A DNA stretch of 64,000 bases from contig NZ_CP061947.1 in the NCBI RefSeq assembly GCF_014838715.1, positions 2,666,001 to 2,730,000 of the forward strand. Direction: 5' to 3'. This document shows, one piece after another, positions 17,193-25,646 of the stretch; position 1 is the stretch's first letter, and each line of letters starts with the position of its first letter. The position numbers and the translations under genes are program-made. The notes under the pieces are model-generated. The model had not been told where the DNA came from, did not search any database, and was given only the letters and a program-made list of their open reading frames with translations. This DNA is from Algoriphagus sp. Y33 (GTDB lineage: Bacteria; Bacteroidota; Bacteroidia; Cytophagales; Cyclobacteriaceae).

Positions 17193-19625
17193 TCATTTCT
17201 CCAGCGTGGTTTTAAGTTTCCCCAATCTGGTTTGCCAATCTTCATTGCTATACCTTTCCCGGAAAGATTCCGCAAAAATAGGAAAAGAAAAGGGGGTGAG
17301 CCTTTCGGGAAAAGTAATATTAATCGCATGGCTGCTGATCCTTACAAAGGCAGAATACATACGTGCAGATTCCAATTGAAAATCCATCACCTCATCGTAT
17401 GCTTGCCTCAAAAGGAGATTTCCCGGATCATAGTCTTCAAAAACTGAAAAGAACAAAGAGGAATTGGCTTGCAGGTGCCTCGTTTTAATAGGTTTACCCG
17501 GATATCCCTGAAAGACCAACCCCGCAATGCTGGCGATATCCCTAAATCTTCTCCGCGCCATCTCGTTTGTATTGATTCCGAGTTTAATGTCGGAAAGCAA
17601 ATTTCCGGTATCAAACAAACCACTTCCCAGAGCCTCCTCCACAGGAATAGGTGAGTCGCTTAACAACTCAAAGCCATATTCATTGGTAGCAATACTAAAA
17701 GTGGCTTTTCTGATCTTACTTAGGCGAAAAGCAATCACCGCCGCCATTCCTTCATGCACAAATTTCCCTTCAAAAGGGTAAACAAACAGGTGATGCCCGT
17801 ATTTGGTCTGAATACTTTCCATCAAGAGCGTGCCTTCTGCAGGTAGAGCTGAGACCTCCTTTTGTCGTTGGAACAACGGTGTCAAAAATTTCAACTCGGG
17901 ATTGTTCCTGCCGACGGGAAGATGGGCCAGATCCATAGAATGCCTCAACGCCACACCCAGATCTGCGGAAAGCGGTAACCTCCCTCCCATCCAGGACGGT
18001 ACAGCCCCTTTTTTTCCCGTATTATTTCTTACTATCGCCTGCATTTCCCGCACCATGATGAGCTCCAGGTTTCTCCCCGAAAACCAAAAAGTATCTCCGG
18101 GCTTCATTCTGGAAATAAACCATTCTTCTATAGTTCCCAGGTATTTCCCACTCATGTACTTCACCTGCATCATCGCATCACTCACTATTGTTCCGATGTT
18201 GAGCAAATGCCGATGGGCAATTCTTCTACTGGTCACCTTAAACAGCCCCTCCTCGGCAACTACCTTGTGAAATTCATCATAGGCGCCGAGTGAACGTCCG
18301 CCTTTGGTGATCATAAGGAGACATTCGTTGAATTCTTCTTTGCTGATAGAAGCAAAACAATGTGTACTCTTGATCTCCAAGTAAGTTTCATCAGCTTTAA
18401 ATCCCTCAGAAATAGCCAAGGTGACCAAGTATTGGACCAGCACATCAAAAGAGCGGATATAGGGGATACGCTGTTCCATCATCTCTTCTTTAACGGCGTA
18501 TTTCAACGATGCCCCCTCCATAATCTCCAGGGAATGCGTAGGCAAAAAATAAACCTTGCTCAATGCCCCCGGTTGATGTCCACTTCTCCCCGCACGTTGT
18601 AGAAAACGGGCAATACCCTTGGGTGATCCTATTTGGACCACGGTATCCACTGGCCGAAAGTCCACTCCCAAATCCAAGCTACTGGTGCAGATGACTGCTT
18701 TCAAATTGCCTTCATGCAAAGCATTTTCTACCCAAATTCGGATCTCATTGCTCAGGGAGCCGTGATGAAGAGCAATAGCACCAGCCCAATCCGGTTTCAG
18801 TTCCAACAACTGCCGATACCACATTTCCGCCTGCGAACGGGTATTGGTGAACAATAGGGTAGATTGACTTTGTTCTATAATTGGGATAACTTTTTCCGCC
18901 ATATGGACCCCCAAATGGCCTGCCCATGGAAAACGCTCCAGCACATCCGGCAAGAGCGTTTCGATCTGTATTCTCTTTTTTATATTGGCCTTGATCATTT
19001 CCCCCTTATTATCGGGGCCGAGTAGAATGACTTTTGCTTCTTCCAGATTACCTATAGTCGCAGATATTCCCCAGATCTTCAACTTTGGATTCAGTGCTTT
19101 TAGACGACTTAAGGCAAGCTCCACCAGCACTCCTCTCTTACTCCCCATCAGCTCATGCCATTCGTCCACTACGACAAATTCCAGACCCGAGAAATAATCG
19201 CTGTATCCTTTGCTTGCAAGCAGAATGTGTACGCTTTCAGGAGTGGTCACCAAAGCTTGAGGAGGCTTTTTCTTCTGTTCTTGACGTAGTTTGGAAGAGG
19301 TGTCACCGGTACGTAAACCTATCTTATAATCCAAAGCCAAATCATCGCTGACCAGCGTGGTTGCTTGATAAATTTCGCTTGACAATGCCCTTAAAGGAGT
19401 AATCCAAAGACAATGGAGCTTAGGTATATCCCTGCCTTTTTTAATTTTTCTCCGGATGTAATAATGATGAAGCACGCCAAACCAGATGGCCATGGTTTTA
19501 CCGTATCCGGTGGGAGCATTTAATAAACCTGAGCGCCCTTTTGCGATAGCGGCCCATGCTTTTTTCTGAAAAGCATGGGCTGTCCATCCCTGATCTGAAA
19601 ACCACGCATCCGCAAAAATATTCAT
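17193..19625 (-). CDS. Ligase-associated DNA damage response DEXH-box helicase (Lhr-like)
   Basis: An 810-residue superfamily 2 helicase. Walker A is APTGYGKT (37-44), motif II is DEWH (154-157), motif III SATIGN follows, and motif VI is QRAGRSGH. A long C-terminal Lhr-type region (WH domain plus DUF4145/Lhr-core-like part) makes up the second half. It should be a 3'-to-5' translocase acting in DNA repair with the ligase, nuclease and phosphoesterase of the same operon. The start codon overlaps the ligase stop by 4 bases (ATGA), indicating translational coupling. Confidence 0.93.
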   Translation of the reverse strand: MNIFADAWFSDQGWTAHAFQKKAWAAIAKGRSGLLNAPTGYGKTMAIWFGVLHHYYIRRKIKKGRDIPKLHCLWITPLRALSSEIYQATTLVSDDLALDYKIGLRTGDTSSKLRQEQKKKPPQALVTTPESVHILLASKGYSDYFSGLEFVVVDEWHELMGSKRGVLVELALSRLKALNPKLKIWGISATIGNLEEAKVILLGPDNKGEMIKANIKKRIQIETLLPDVLERFPWAGHLGVHMAEKVIPIIEQSQSTLLFTNTRSQAEMWYRQLLELKPDWAGAIALHHGSLSNEIRIWVENALHEGNLKAVICTSSLDLGVDFRPVDTVVQIGSPKGIARFLQRAGRSGHQPGALSKVYFLPTHSLEIMEGASLKYAVKEEMMEQRIPYIRSFDVLVQYLVTLAISEGFKADETYLEIKSTHCFASISKEEFNECLLMITKGGRSLGAYDEFHKVVAEEGLFKVTSRRIAHRHLLNIGTIVSDAMMQVKYMSGKYLGTIEEWFISRMKPGDTFWFSGRNLELIMVREMQAIVRNNTGKKGAVPSWMGGRLPLSADLGVALRHSMDLAHLPVGRNNPELKFLTPLFQRQKEVSALPAEGTLLMESIQTKYGHHLFVYPFEGKFVHEGMAAVIAFRLSKIRKATFSIATNEYGFELLSDSPIPVEEALGSGLFDTGNLLSDIKLGINTNEMARRRFRDIASIAGLVFQGYPGKPIKTRHLQANSSLFFSVFEDYDPGNLLLRQAYDEVMDFQLESARMYSAFVRISSHAINITFPERLTPFSFPIFAESFRERYSNEDWQTRLGKLKTTLEK

Positions 19626-21214
19626 GGGTTCACGGCTTCAATTAATTGCAGCAAATCGTTTTTGGTGTTTGCTGATTTGGGAGATTTATCCTTTCTCCAC
19701 CTCAGGATTCTGGGGAATCTCAGTGCCACTCCTGACTTATGGCGTGGACTCGCATTGATTCCTTCAAAAGCGATCTCGAACACGTATTCAGGTTTTACAC
19801 TCCTCACTGGCCCAAACTTCTCAAGCGTATTTCTTTTGATCCAATTATCCAAAACATTGATTTCTTTATCTGTCAAACCACTATAAGCTTTGGCAAAAGG
19901 TACCAGCGCATCTCCATCCCATACAGCGAATGTATAGTCAGTAAATAGATTTGCCCTTCGCCCATGACCACTTTGTGCATACAGAAGCACGCCATCCACT
20001 GTCATCGGATCAGTCTTCCATTTCCACCAGTTGCCGCGGCGTCTTCCGGCTTCATAGAAACTTGCTTTTCTTTTCAGCATAAGTCCTTCACAATAATAAT
20101 CTCTGGCGTTTTGACGAAACTTTGCCACTTCACTCCATTTATTAAACTCTAATACTTCAGAGAGCAATAGGTATTCTTCCCGATGGAGGGCAATAAGCTT
20201 CTTCAGAAGTCCTCTCCTCTCAGTCAGCGGTTTTTGTCGTAAGTCCTTCCCTTCCCATTCCAGTAGATCAAAGCAGACCATGACCAAAGGAGCGTCCTTC
20301 AGATACTTTGGAGAAATATTTTTTCTGCCTATCCTTGTTTGCATCACATGAAATGGCAACGGTCGACCATCTTTCCAAGGTATAATTTCTCCGTCAAGCA
20401 CTGTCCCATTAGGAAGGGAATTTTTAAGGGACAAAAATTCGGGGAACTTGTCTGTCAATAATTCTTCCCCCCTACTCCACACAAAAATTTCCTCATTTCG
20501 CACGATAATCTGCCCACGAATTCCATCAAGCTTTTTTTCTATAAACCAATCTTGAATGTCTCCCAAAGCCTCTGCTTCTGAGTCTAATTGATAAGCTAGA
20601 AAAAACGGATAGGGAAGATATGCCTTGTCCAAATGGCTATCCCCTGCAAACATGGAACTCATGGTTTCCTGATATGGATCCCATTTCCCCATGAGCTGAT
20701 GGGAGATGGAGGTCTGTTCCTGATCAAGGTATTTTGCAAGGGCTTTTATGACTAATTGACGGGATACTCCCATTCTGAAATTTCCCGTGATCAGCTTGTT
20801 GAAAATAAAGCGTTCCTGCACAGAAACACTCATCCAATAGTCTACAATAAGTGCTTTTTTTTCTTCGGAAGGTAGATCCGTCAGGCGGGAAAGCAGCGCC
20901 AATGTCTCTCTCAGGCTATACTGCTGTTCCTTCCGCTGAGCAGGAAGCATCAAGGCAATGGCTTCTGCCAGATCTCCCACGATATAATATGATTCTTCAA
21001 AAAGCCACATGGGCAACTCTGCAATTTCAGTTGCCCATTCTTTTAACTCCGAGGTTTTTACCGGCCTTTTGGGTTTGTTTCCGATCAAAATGGAAACAGC
21101 AAAAATCTTATCTTCCTCCTCGGCATGGGTAAAATAATCGGCCATTGCCTGGATTTTCTGATTGGTCTTAGTGGTCTGATCAATTGCCGTAAACATTTCA
21201 GTGAACTCCTTCAT
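19622..21214 (-). CDS. ATP-dependent DNA ligase (ligase-associated DNA damage response)
   Basis: A 530-residue ligase with an N-terminal DNA-binding domain (1-200), nucleotidyltransferase motif I EKKLDGIRG (lysyl-AMP residue Lys228), motif III-like TVLDGEII, motif IV EGLMLKR and motif V WWKWK, then an OB-fold domain (about 420-530) ending with ALRFPRILRWRKDK. It seals nicks with ATP and is distinct from the essential NAD-dependent LigA. It follows the exonuclease gene by 3 bases and overlaps the helicase start by 4. There is no primase or Ku gene, so it is not a LigD-type end-joining system. Confidence 0.95.
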   Translation of the reverse strand: MKEFTEMFTAIDQTTKTNQKIQAMADYFTHAEEEDKIFAVSILIGNKPKRPVKTSELKEWATEIAELPMWLFEESYYIVGDLAEAIALMLPAQRKEQQYSLRETLALLSRLTDLPSEEKKALIVDYWMSVSVQERFIFNKLITGNFRMGVSRQLVIKALAKYLDQEQTSISHQLMGKWDPYQETMSSMFAGDSHLDKAYLPYPFFLAYQLDSEAEALGDIQDWFIEKKLDGIRGQIIVRNEEIFVWSRGEELLTDKFPEFLSLKNSLPNGTVLDGEIIPWKDGRPLPFHVMQTRIGRKNISPKYLKDAPLVMVCFDLLEWEGKDLRQKPLTERRGLLKKLIALHREEYLLLSEVLEFNKWSEVAKFRQNARDYYCEGLMLKRKASFYEAGRRRGNWWKWKTDPMTVDGVLLYAQSGHGRRANLFTDYTFAVWDGDALVPFAKAYSGLTDKEINVLDNWIKRNTLEKFGPVRSVKPEYVFEIAFEGINASPRHKSGVALRFPRILRWRKDKSPKSANTKNDLLQLIEAVNP

Positions 21215-21217
21215 AAC

Positions 21218-22210
21218 TTATTCCAGATCTGCGGTGGCGGGTTCAAATTGCGTTTTTATTTCAATTGCATTGAGTTGGTAACGGTCCGTAAGCCACTTGG
21301 CAAATGTATTTTGGTATCCATGGGTGACGTAAATGTTTTCCGCACCGGTAGCCAATACGGCTTCGTTGAGTTGTGTCCAGTCGCAATGATCTGATAAGAC
21401 AAATCCCCGATCTACTCCGGAACGCCTTCTGGCACCTCTCAATTGCATCCATCCACTGCACATTGCTTTTCGGGATGGAGAAAATTTGCTGATCCAAGGA
21501 GTGGACAAGGCAGAAGGTGGTGCTAGGATTATAGCTCCCTTTATAGACTTTCTATCTATTTCAGGAGTTACTCTTACTCCCGGGAAATTATACCCTTCAG
21601 CGTTGAATACATCATTTACATTGGCTACTGCCCCATGTAAAAAAACATCCCCTATATCCAAATCCAAATGATGAAGAATGGACTGGGATTTACCCAAAGC
21701 ATACGCTATGACAACTGAATTTACGCCTTCCCAAGCATTTTGCTTCCACCATTGGTTGATACCCGAGTATACTTGTTCTGTGTGAGGGAAATTATAAATG
21801 GGTAGTCCAAACGTGGATTCTGTAATAAAATGGTGACATCTTACCGGTTCAAAAGGAACACTGAGTCCATCAGCCATCAACTTGTAATCTCCTGACACCA
21901 CCCATATTTCCCCCTTGTACTCCAAACGTACCTGAGCCGAGCCAATAATATGTCCCGCGGGATGTAGGCTTATGCGTACGCCGTTTTTGGTAATTGTCCG
22001 GTTATAGTCCAATCCCTGAATAGATATATCCAAACCCAATCTTAATCGCAAAATAGGTATGGTCTCCATATGGCAGATGTAATGGCCATTACCCATCCTC
22101 GCATGGTCACTGTGCCCATGAGTGATTATAGCCGACTTAACGGGTTTCCATGGATCAATGTAAACATCTGCTCTTGGGCAAAAAATGCCTTTGTCGGTAA
22201 ATTCCAGCAT
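21218..22210 (-). CDS. Ligase-associated DNA damage response exonuclease (SNM1-like metallo-beta-lactamase fold)
   Basis: A 330-residue MBL/beta-CASP-type nuclease. HGHSDH at 31-36 is the metal-binding H-x-H-x-D-H motif; further ligand candidates are His109 region (HPAGHIIGSAQV), GDYK and LSDHCDW, and a late YVTHGY. It is the first gene of the operon, with the ligase start 3 bases downstream. Homologues are predicted 5' exonucleases related to Pso2/SNM1, which act on cross-linked or damaged ends. A promoter is expected in the 113 bases before 22324, but none was clearly recognised. Confidence 0.9.
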   Translation of the reverse strand: MLEFTDKGIFCPRADVYIDPWKPVKSAIITHGHSDHARMGNGHYICHMETIPILRLRLGLDISIQGLDYNRTITKNGVRISLHPAGHIIGSAQVRLEYKGEIWVVSGDYKLMADGLSVPFEPVRCHHFITESTFGLPIYNFPHTEQVYSGINQWWKQNAWEGVNSVVIAYALGKSQSILHHLDLDIGDVFLHGAVANVNDVFNAEGYNFPGVRVTPEIDRKSIKGAIILAPPSALSTPWISKFSPSRKAMCSGWMQLRGARRRSGVDRGFVLSDHCDWTQLNEAVLATGAENIYVTHGYQNTFAKWLTDRYQLNAIEIKTQFEPATADLE

Positions 22211-22323
22211 GATACTTTTCTTACACTAGTGAGGGTCACTACTGTGAAATACAACCATTATACCGGGCTGATAGTTTTACATGGAAAATCCTCCTGATCC
22301 CAGCTTACCTATTCCCCATGCGT

Positions 22324-22869
22324 TTACAGCTTGACCTTTTCCCAGTATTCGTAGAGACTTGTTTTAGGATAATTAGGTGTATCGGGAAAAATACTGAAAG
22401 AAATCTCATCTTTGAAATACCAATAATTACCTCTCAGTTCTCCGGTAGTCGTCTGAATATTCCAAGATTCTATATTAACTATAGCATACGTACCCTCCTC
22501 TTCCACGTAGTCTATAGCAAAATCTCTTAGCTGTTCCCGGGTATTGTATTTCAAGTTAAGATCTATGTTCAGTTCTTTATTTTCAGAATCACTTGTGATA
22601 TCAAATGTCTTCCAAGCATAGGAGTCCAGTTCTTCCGCCCATAAGAAACGCTTGTCTTTTGCTGCAGGATTTCCTATCCTGAAAAGTTCTTCAGACACAG
22701 CTATACTATCCTGTTCACTGACAGTGGTGGTATATACATTTTTCTGATAGATGTCGATGACATGGTTTTGAGTGTCGATTTTTACATCTGTCCGCTCAGC
22801 CATGGTATAGCTGTCATCTATCCCGAAAAAAGATCCAAACAGGAAGAATACTAGTTTGATTTGTTCCAT
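22324..22869 (-). CDS. Hypothetical protein, probably exported
   Basis: I do not recognise this 181-residue protein. The N-terminus (MEQIKLVFFLFGSFFGIDD) is hydrophobic and may be a weak signal or anchor. The rest is acidic and beta-rich, with repeated I/V-alternating stretches such as TDVKIDTQNHVIDIYQKNVY and ELNIDLNLKY. It lies 113 bases before the DNA repair operon and 68 bases after the Na/Pi transporter start, all on the minus strand, so read-through from or into either is possible. Function unknown. Confidence 0.7.
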   Translation of the reverse strand: MEQIKLVFFLFGSFFGIDDSYTMAERTDVKIDTQNHVIDIYQKNVYTTTVSEQDSIAVSEELFRIGNPAAKDKRFLWAEELDSYAWKTFDITSDSENKELNIDLNLKYNTREQLRDFAIDYVEEEGTYAIVNIESWNIQTTTGELRGNYWYFKDEISFSIFPDTPNYPKTSLYEYWEKVKL

Positions 22870-22937
22870 TTTTTTAGTTTTTCCTGAGCTTATTCACAAG
22901 AAAACCACCATGAATAAAGCAGATGGAATGTTCTTTT

Positions 22938-24575
22938 TTAAATTTCAATTTCCCTTCGCTTTACCTGAAAAGCGTTGCACAAATTATTCATAGAGGAAAC
23001 GGTTTGCTTTATCACATTGGTTATGGTGGAAACAGGAACTCCCTTTTTGGAATGATTTTTAATGTTCTCGTATAAAAACGCAATCATTTCTTCATAAAAA
23101 CCCTCATTTTTATCTATCATTTCTTTCAAAGCCAAAGCCTTTTCATCTTTTCTCTTGCCGTTTTCATATACTGCTTCAGTCTGAGTTTTCACAAAAGCTT
23201 GCAGCCTGCCCAAAACTTCAATAGCCAGTGGATCTTCACTTTCTGCCATATATTTGATATTATGGGCGACATCCTTGATATCCTTGGCTCCATACACCAG
23301 GGACCGAAGGGACATCATACTTGAAGTCAATTCTTCTGATTCAGTCGTGTTTAGATTTTGCTCTTGTAGTAGCGCATAAAAGGCTGACAATTCGTCTTCT
23401 ATACATTTTATTTTCTCATATTTCTCATTGATATTAACTGCCGTTTGGAAAATAGACTTCCATCCGGAGGGCTTTGGCGATACAGCTCCAAGAGCAAAGC
23501 TGTGATATACAAAATCCTGAACATAATGGTATATCTGATCCAATTCATCCTTTATTGCCTGGAGAGCTACATCAGGAAATTCAGCAGAAATATTTTTCAC
23601 GTACAGCGTTTCACCTGAAGGTTCGGCGCTTTTGAAACGTTTCTTTAAAAAATCTTGGAAAGCACCCAAAAATGGCAAAAAAAGTAAAATCCCCGCCAGA
23701 TTTAAAAGTGTGTTCAACAACACCAGTTCCATCAAGGGATCGGTCATATTGAAAAGAACATATGCACCATCGACTACCTGTTCTAAAAACATAAAGATGA
23801 TGATTCCTGCAGCCGAATTAAATATAACATTGGCAATGGCAAGTCGTTTTTTGTCTGCCGTTCCTCCAATTGATCCCAGAAGCAAAGTAGAAGTTGTCCC
23901 CATATTTGCACCTATTATCATAGCAAAGGATTGATAGACATCGATCAACCCTGCATTTAGTGCACTCAAAATAATTACGATCATCGCAGAACTCGATTGT
24001 ACCAAAGCCGTCACGATCAACCCTAGAAGTAAAAAGGCCCATAGTCCATACTCTGCAAAAGTGGTGATATCAATCTGGTCAGCGACCGCATCAAGCGCAT
24101 CTTTCATAAAATCAAGCCCCAGAAACAACAGCCCAAAACCTATTAAAAAACCTCCGATATTTTTTAAAACCGGTCTGCTCTCCAAAAATAAATAGGACAG
24201 AATTCCAACTGCCAGAAACGGAAACGAAAAATCAGCAATGTTCATCTTAAAACCGAGAGCAGCCACTATCCATGCTGTGATAGTTGTTCCCAGGTTTGCT
24301 CCAAGAACAACCCCCAAAGCACTTTTTAAGGTTAGCATTCCCGCTCCCAGAAAAGCGAGAACAAGCAACGTCACCATGGAACTGCTTTGTAGGATTGCGG
24401 TTACAAATGTACCGGTGAGGATACCTTTCCAACTTCGGTTGGTAAAACGTTTAATGAAGTGTTGAAATGATTTTCCGGCAAGGCCTTTAATCCCCTCCTC
24501 TAAATGACGCATTCCGAAGAGGAATATACCAAGTCCTGCTAAAAACATCCAAAAATCGAAAGATTGTTCTGTCAT
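22938..24575 (-). CDS. Na/Pi cotransporter family protein with PhoU-like domain
   Basis: A 545-residue membrane protein of the NptA/PNaS family. Two inverted Na_Pi_cotrans repeats carry the diagnostic QSSSMVTLLVLAFLGAG (about residue 63) and QSSSAMIVIILSALNAG (about 193) segments, and 8-9 membrane helices cover residues 8-310. The C-terminal third (about 340-540) is soluble, helical and PhoU-like, suggesting control by phosphate status or PhoU-type regulation. It should import phosphate with sodium, or work in phosphate efflux or homeostasis. Repeat copy B lies 13 bases upstream of its start. Confidence 0.93.
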   Translation of the reverse strand: MTEQSFDFWMFLAGLGIFLFGMRHLEEGIKGLAGKSFQHFIKRFTNRSWKGILTGTFVTAILQSSSMVTLLVLAFLGAGMLTLKSALGVVLGANLGTTITAWIVAALGFKMNIADFSFPFLAVGILSYLFLESRPVLKNIGGFLIGFGLLFLGLDFMKDALDAVADQIDITTFAEYGLWAFLLLGLIVTALVQSSSAMIVIILSALNAGLIDVYQSFAMIIGANMGTTSTLLLGSIGGTADKKRLAIANVIFNSAAGIIIFMFLEQVVDGAYVLFNMTDPLMELVLLNTLLNLAGILLFLPFLGAFQDFLKKRFKSAEPSGETLYVKNISAEFPDVALQAIKDELDQIYHYVQDFVYHSFALGAVSPKPSGWKSIFQTAVNINEKYEKIKCIEDELSAFYALLQEQNLNTTESEELTSSMMSLRSLVYGAKDIKDVAHNIKYMAESEDPLAIEVLGRLQAFVKTQTEAVYENGKRKDEKALALKEMIDKNEGFYEEMIAFLYENIKNHSKKGVPVSTITNVIKQTVSSMNNLCNAFQVKRREIEI

Positions 24576-24896
24576 TTTATATATAGTCTGTATATCCGCT
24601 TTTCTGCCACTAACGAAACAACAACAATTTAAGACTTGGTAAACTCTAGCATTGAGGCTACTTCGGCTTGCTTCGACGTGGCGGGCCTTCCGGCAAGCAA
24701 ACCAAAGAAAACAATGCTACTGCTATCATTGCAGATAATCATATAATATAGTTTCAAAAAGTGCACTAAACCTCTAAATTTAAAAATTATGTATATGCTG
24801 TAAAATGAATACTCCATGAATTGTTCTAAGTAACCCCACTTTTTTCACCTCCACGGGCATTCCTAAAATAGTACCTGCTTTGCCAAAAGCTCTATA
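24576..24896. other. Intergenic region with repeat copy B
   Basis: The 321 bases between the deacetylase gene stop and the Na/Pi transporter start are about half occupied by repeat copy B (24588-24746). The remaining ~150 bases toward 24896 show no recognisable feature. Confidence 0.6.
24588..24746 (+). repeat. Dispersed intergenic repeat, copy B
   Basis: The clearest relative of copy A, in the same orientation: CTGTATATCCGCTTTTCTGC at the left end, ATTGAGGCTACTTCGGCTTG, GTGGCGGGCCTTCCGGCAAG, ACAATGCTACTGCTATCATT and GCAGATAATCATA at the right end. The central spacer between the left end and ATTGAGGC differs from copy A in both sequence and length (A has a CCCGAT/ATCGGG hairpin there). It sits directly upstream of the Na/Pi transporter start. 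Confidence 0.75.
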
Positions 24897-25646
24897 TCAT
24901 TTTCGATAATCAGAAAACTCATTTAAAAAAGTATCAAAACCGTAGCCTCTCTGCCGCAATTCCTTGATTAGACCCGCCATATGGAAATAAAACTTATCCT
25001 TCCTTACAGGATCTGTCCCAGGATGAATAAGCAAATGAAACCCATTCATTCCATGGCTGGACTCATATTCGTAAATACTGGCTAAAATTTCTTCAGATGC
25101 AACATAGTTTTTCATTTGCGGTGTCGTATAATCAGCATTTGAACGGGTACCTGGAGAAAAATTAACAGTGTATTGTCCAACTTCAGATGCAATCTGCACC
25201 ACTTGGCGATTATACCATTCATAAGGAGGCAAAAAGATCCGTGGAAATATTTCCAACGCATTAAGCTCTTTTACATTGTCCAAAATATCTTTTTTGATTT
25301 CCTCTACGCTGACCAATAGACTATCCCTCTTCACCCAATCACAATAGAGGAGGTGTTTATCAGAATGTGCACCCACGTAATGTCCGGAAGCAGCCAGCTG
25401 AGAGACCAATTCTTTATGCTTACGTACAAAATCCCCTGTTAAGAAAAAAGATCCTTTGATATGAGCTTCCTCCAGAACCTTCTGTACATGATCAAATCCC
25501 TCATAATAATCATGACCGGTAAAACACAGATAAATTATCTTTTCCGCAGAATCAGACCGGATCCTAGCTCCAAAAGCATCTATAACTTCCTGTGCCTGTA
25601 ACCGAAACATTAAGAAGAATGAACACACTATAAATCCTTTAGTCAT
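24897..25646 (-). CDS. NodB-like polysaccharide deacetylase family protein, secreted, non-canonical motif 1
   Basis: A 249-residue exported protein (signal peptide about 1-18, ending RLQAQ). The NodB fold is indicated by GSFFLTGDFVRKH, the metal-binding H-S-x-x-x-H of GAHSDKHLLYCDW, and FLPPYEWYN. Motif 1, normally T/S-F-D-D-G, is CFTGHDYYEG, so the first Asp is replaced and only one Asp follows a His. This FTGHD form may define a separate subfamily. Its start overlaps the GH9 gene stop by 8 bases, so the two are translationally coupled and probably act on the same glycan. Confidence 0.82.
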   Translation of the reverse strand: MTKGFIVCSFFLMFRLQAQEVIDAFGARIRSDSAEKIIYLCFTGHDYYEGFDHVQKVLEEAHIKGSFFLTGDFVRKHKELVSQLAASGHYVGAHSDKHLLYCDWVKRDSLLVSVEEIKKDILDNVKELNALEIFPRIFLPPYEWYNRQVVQIASEVGQYTVNFSPGTRSNADYTTPQMKNYVASEEILASIYEYESSHGMNGFHLLIHPGTDPVRKDKFYFHMAGLIKELRQRGYGFDTFLNEFSDYRK

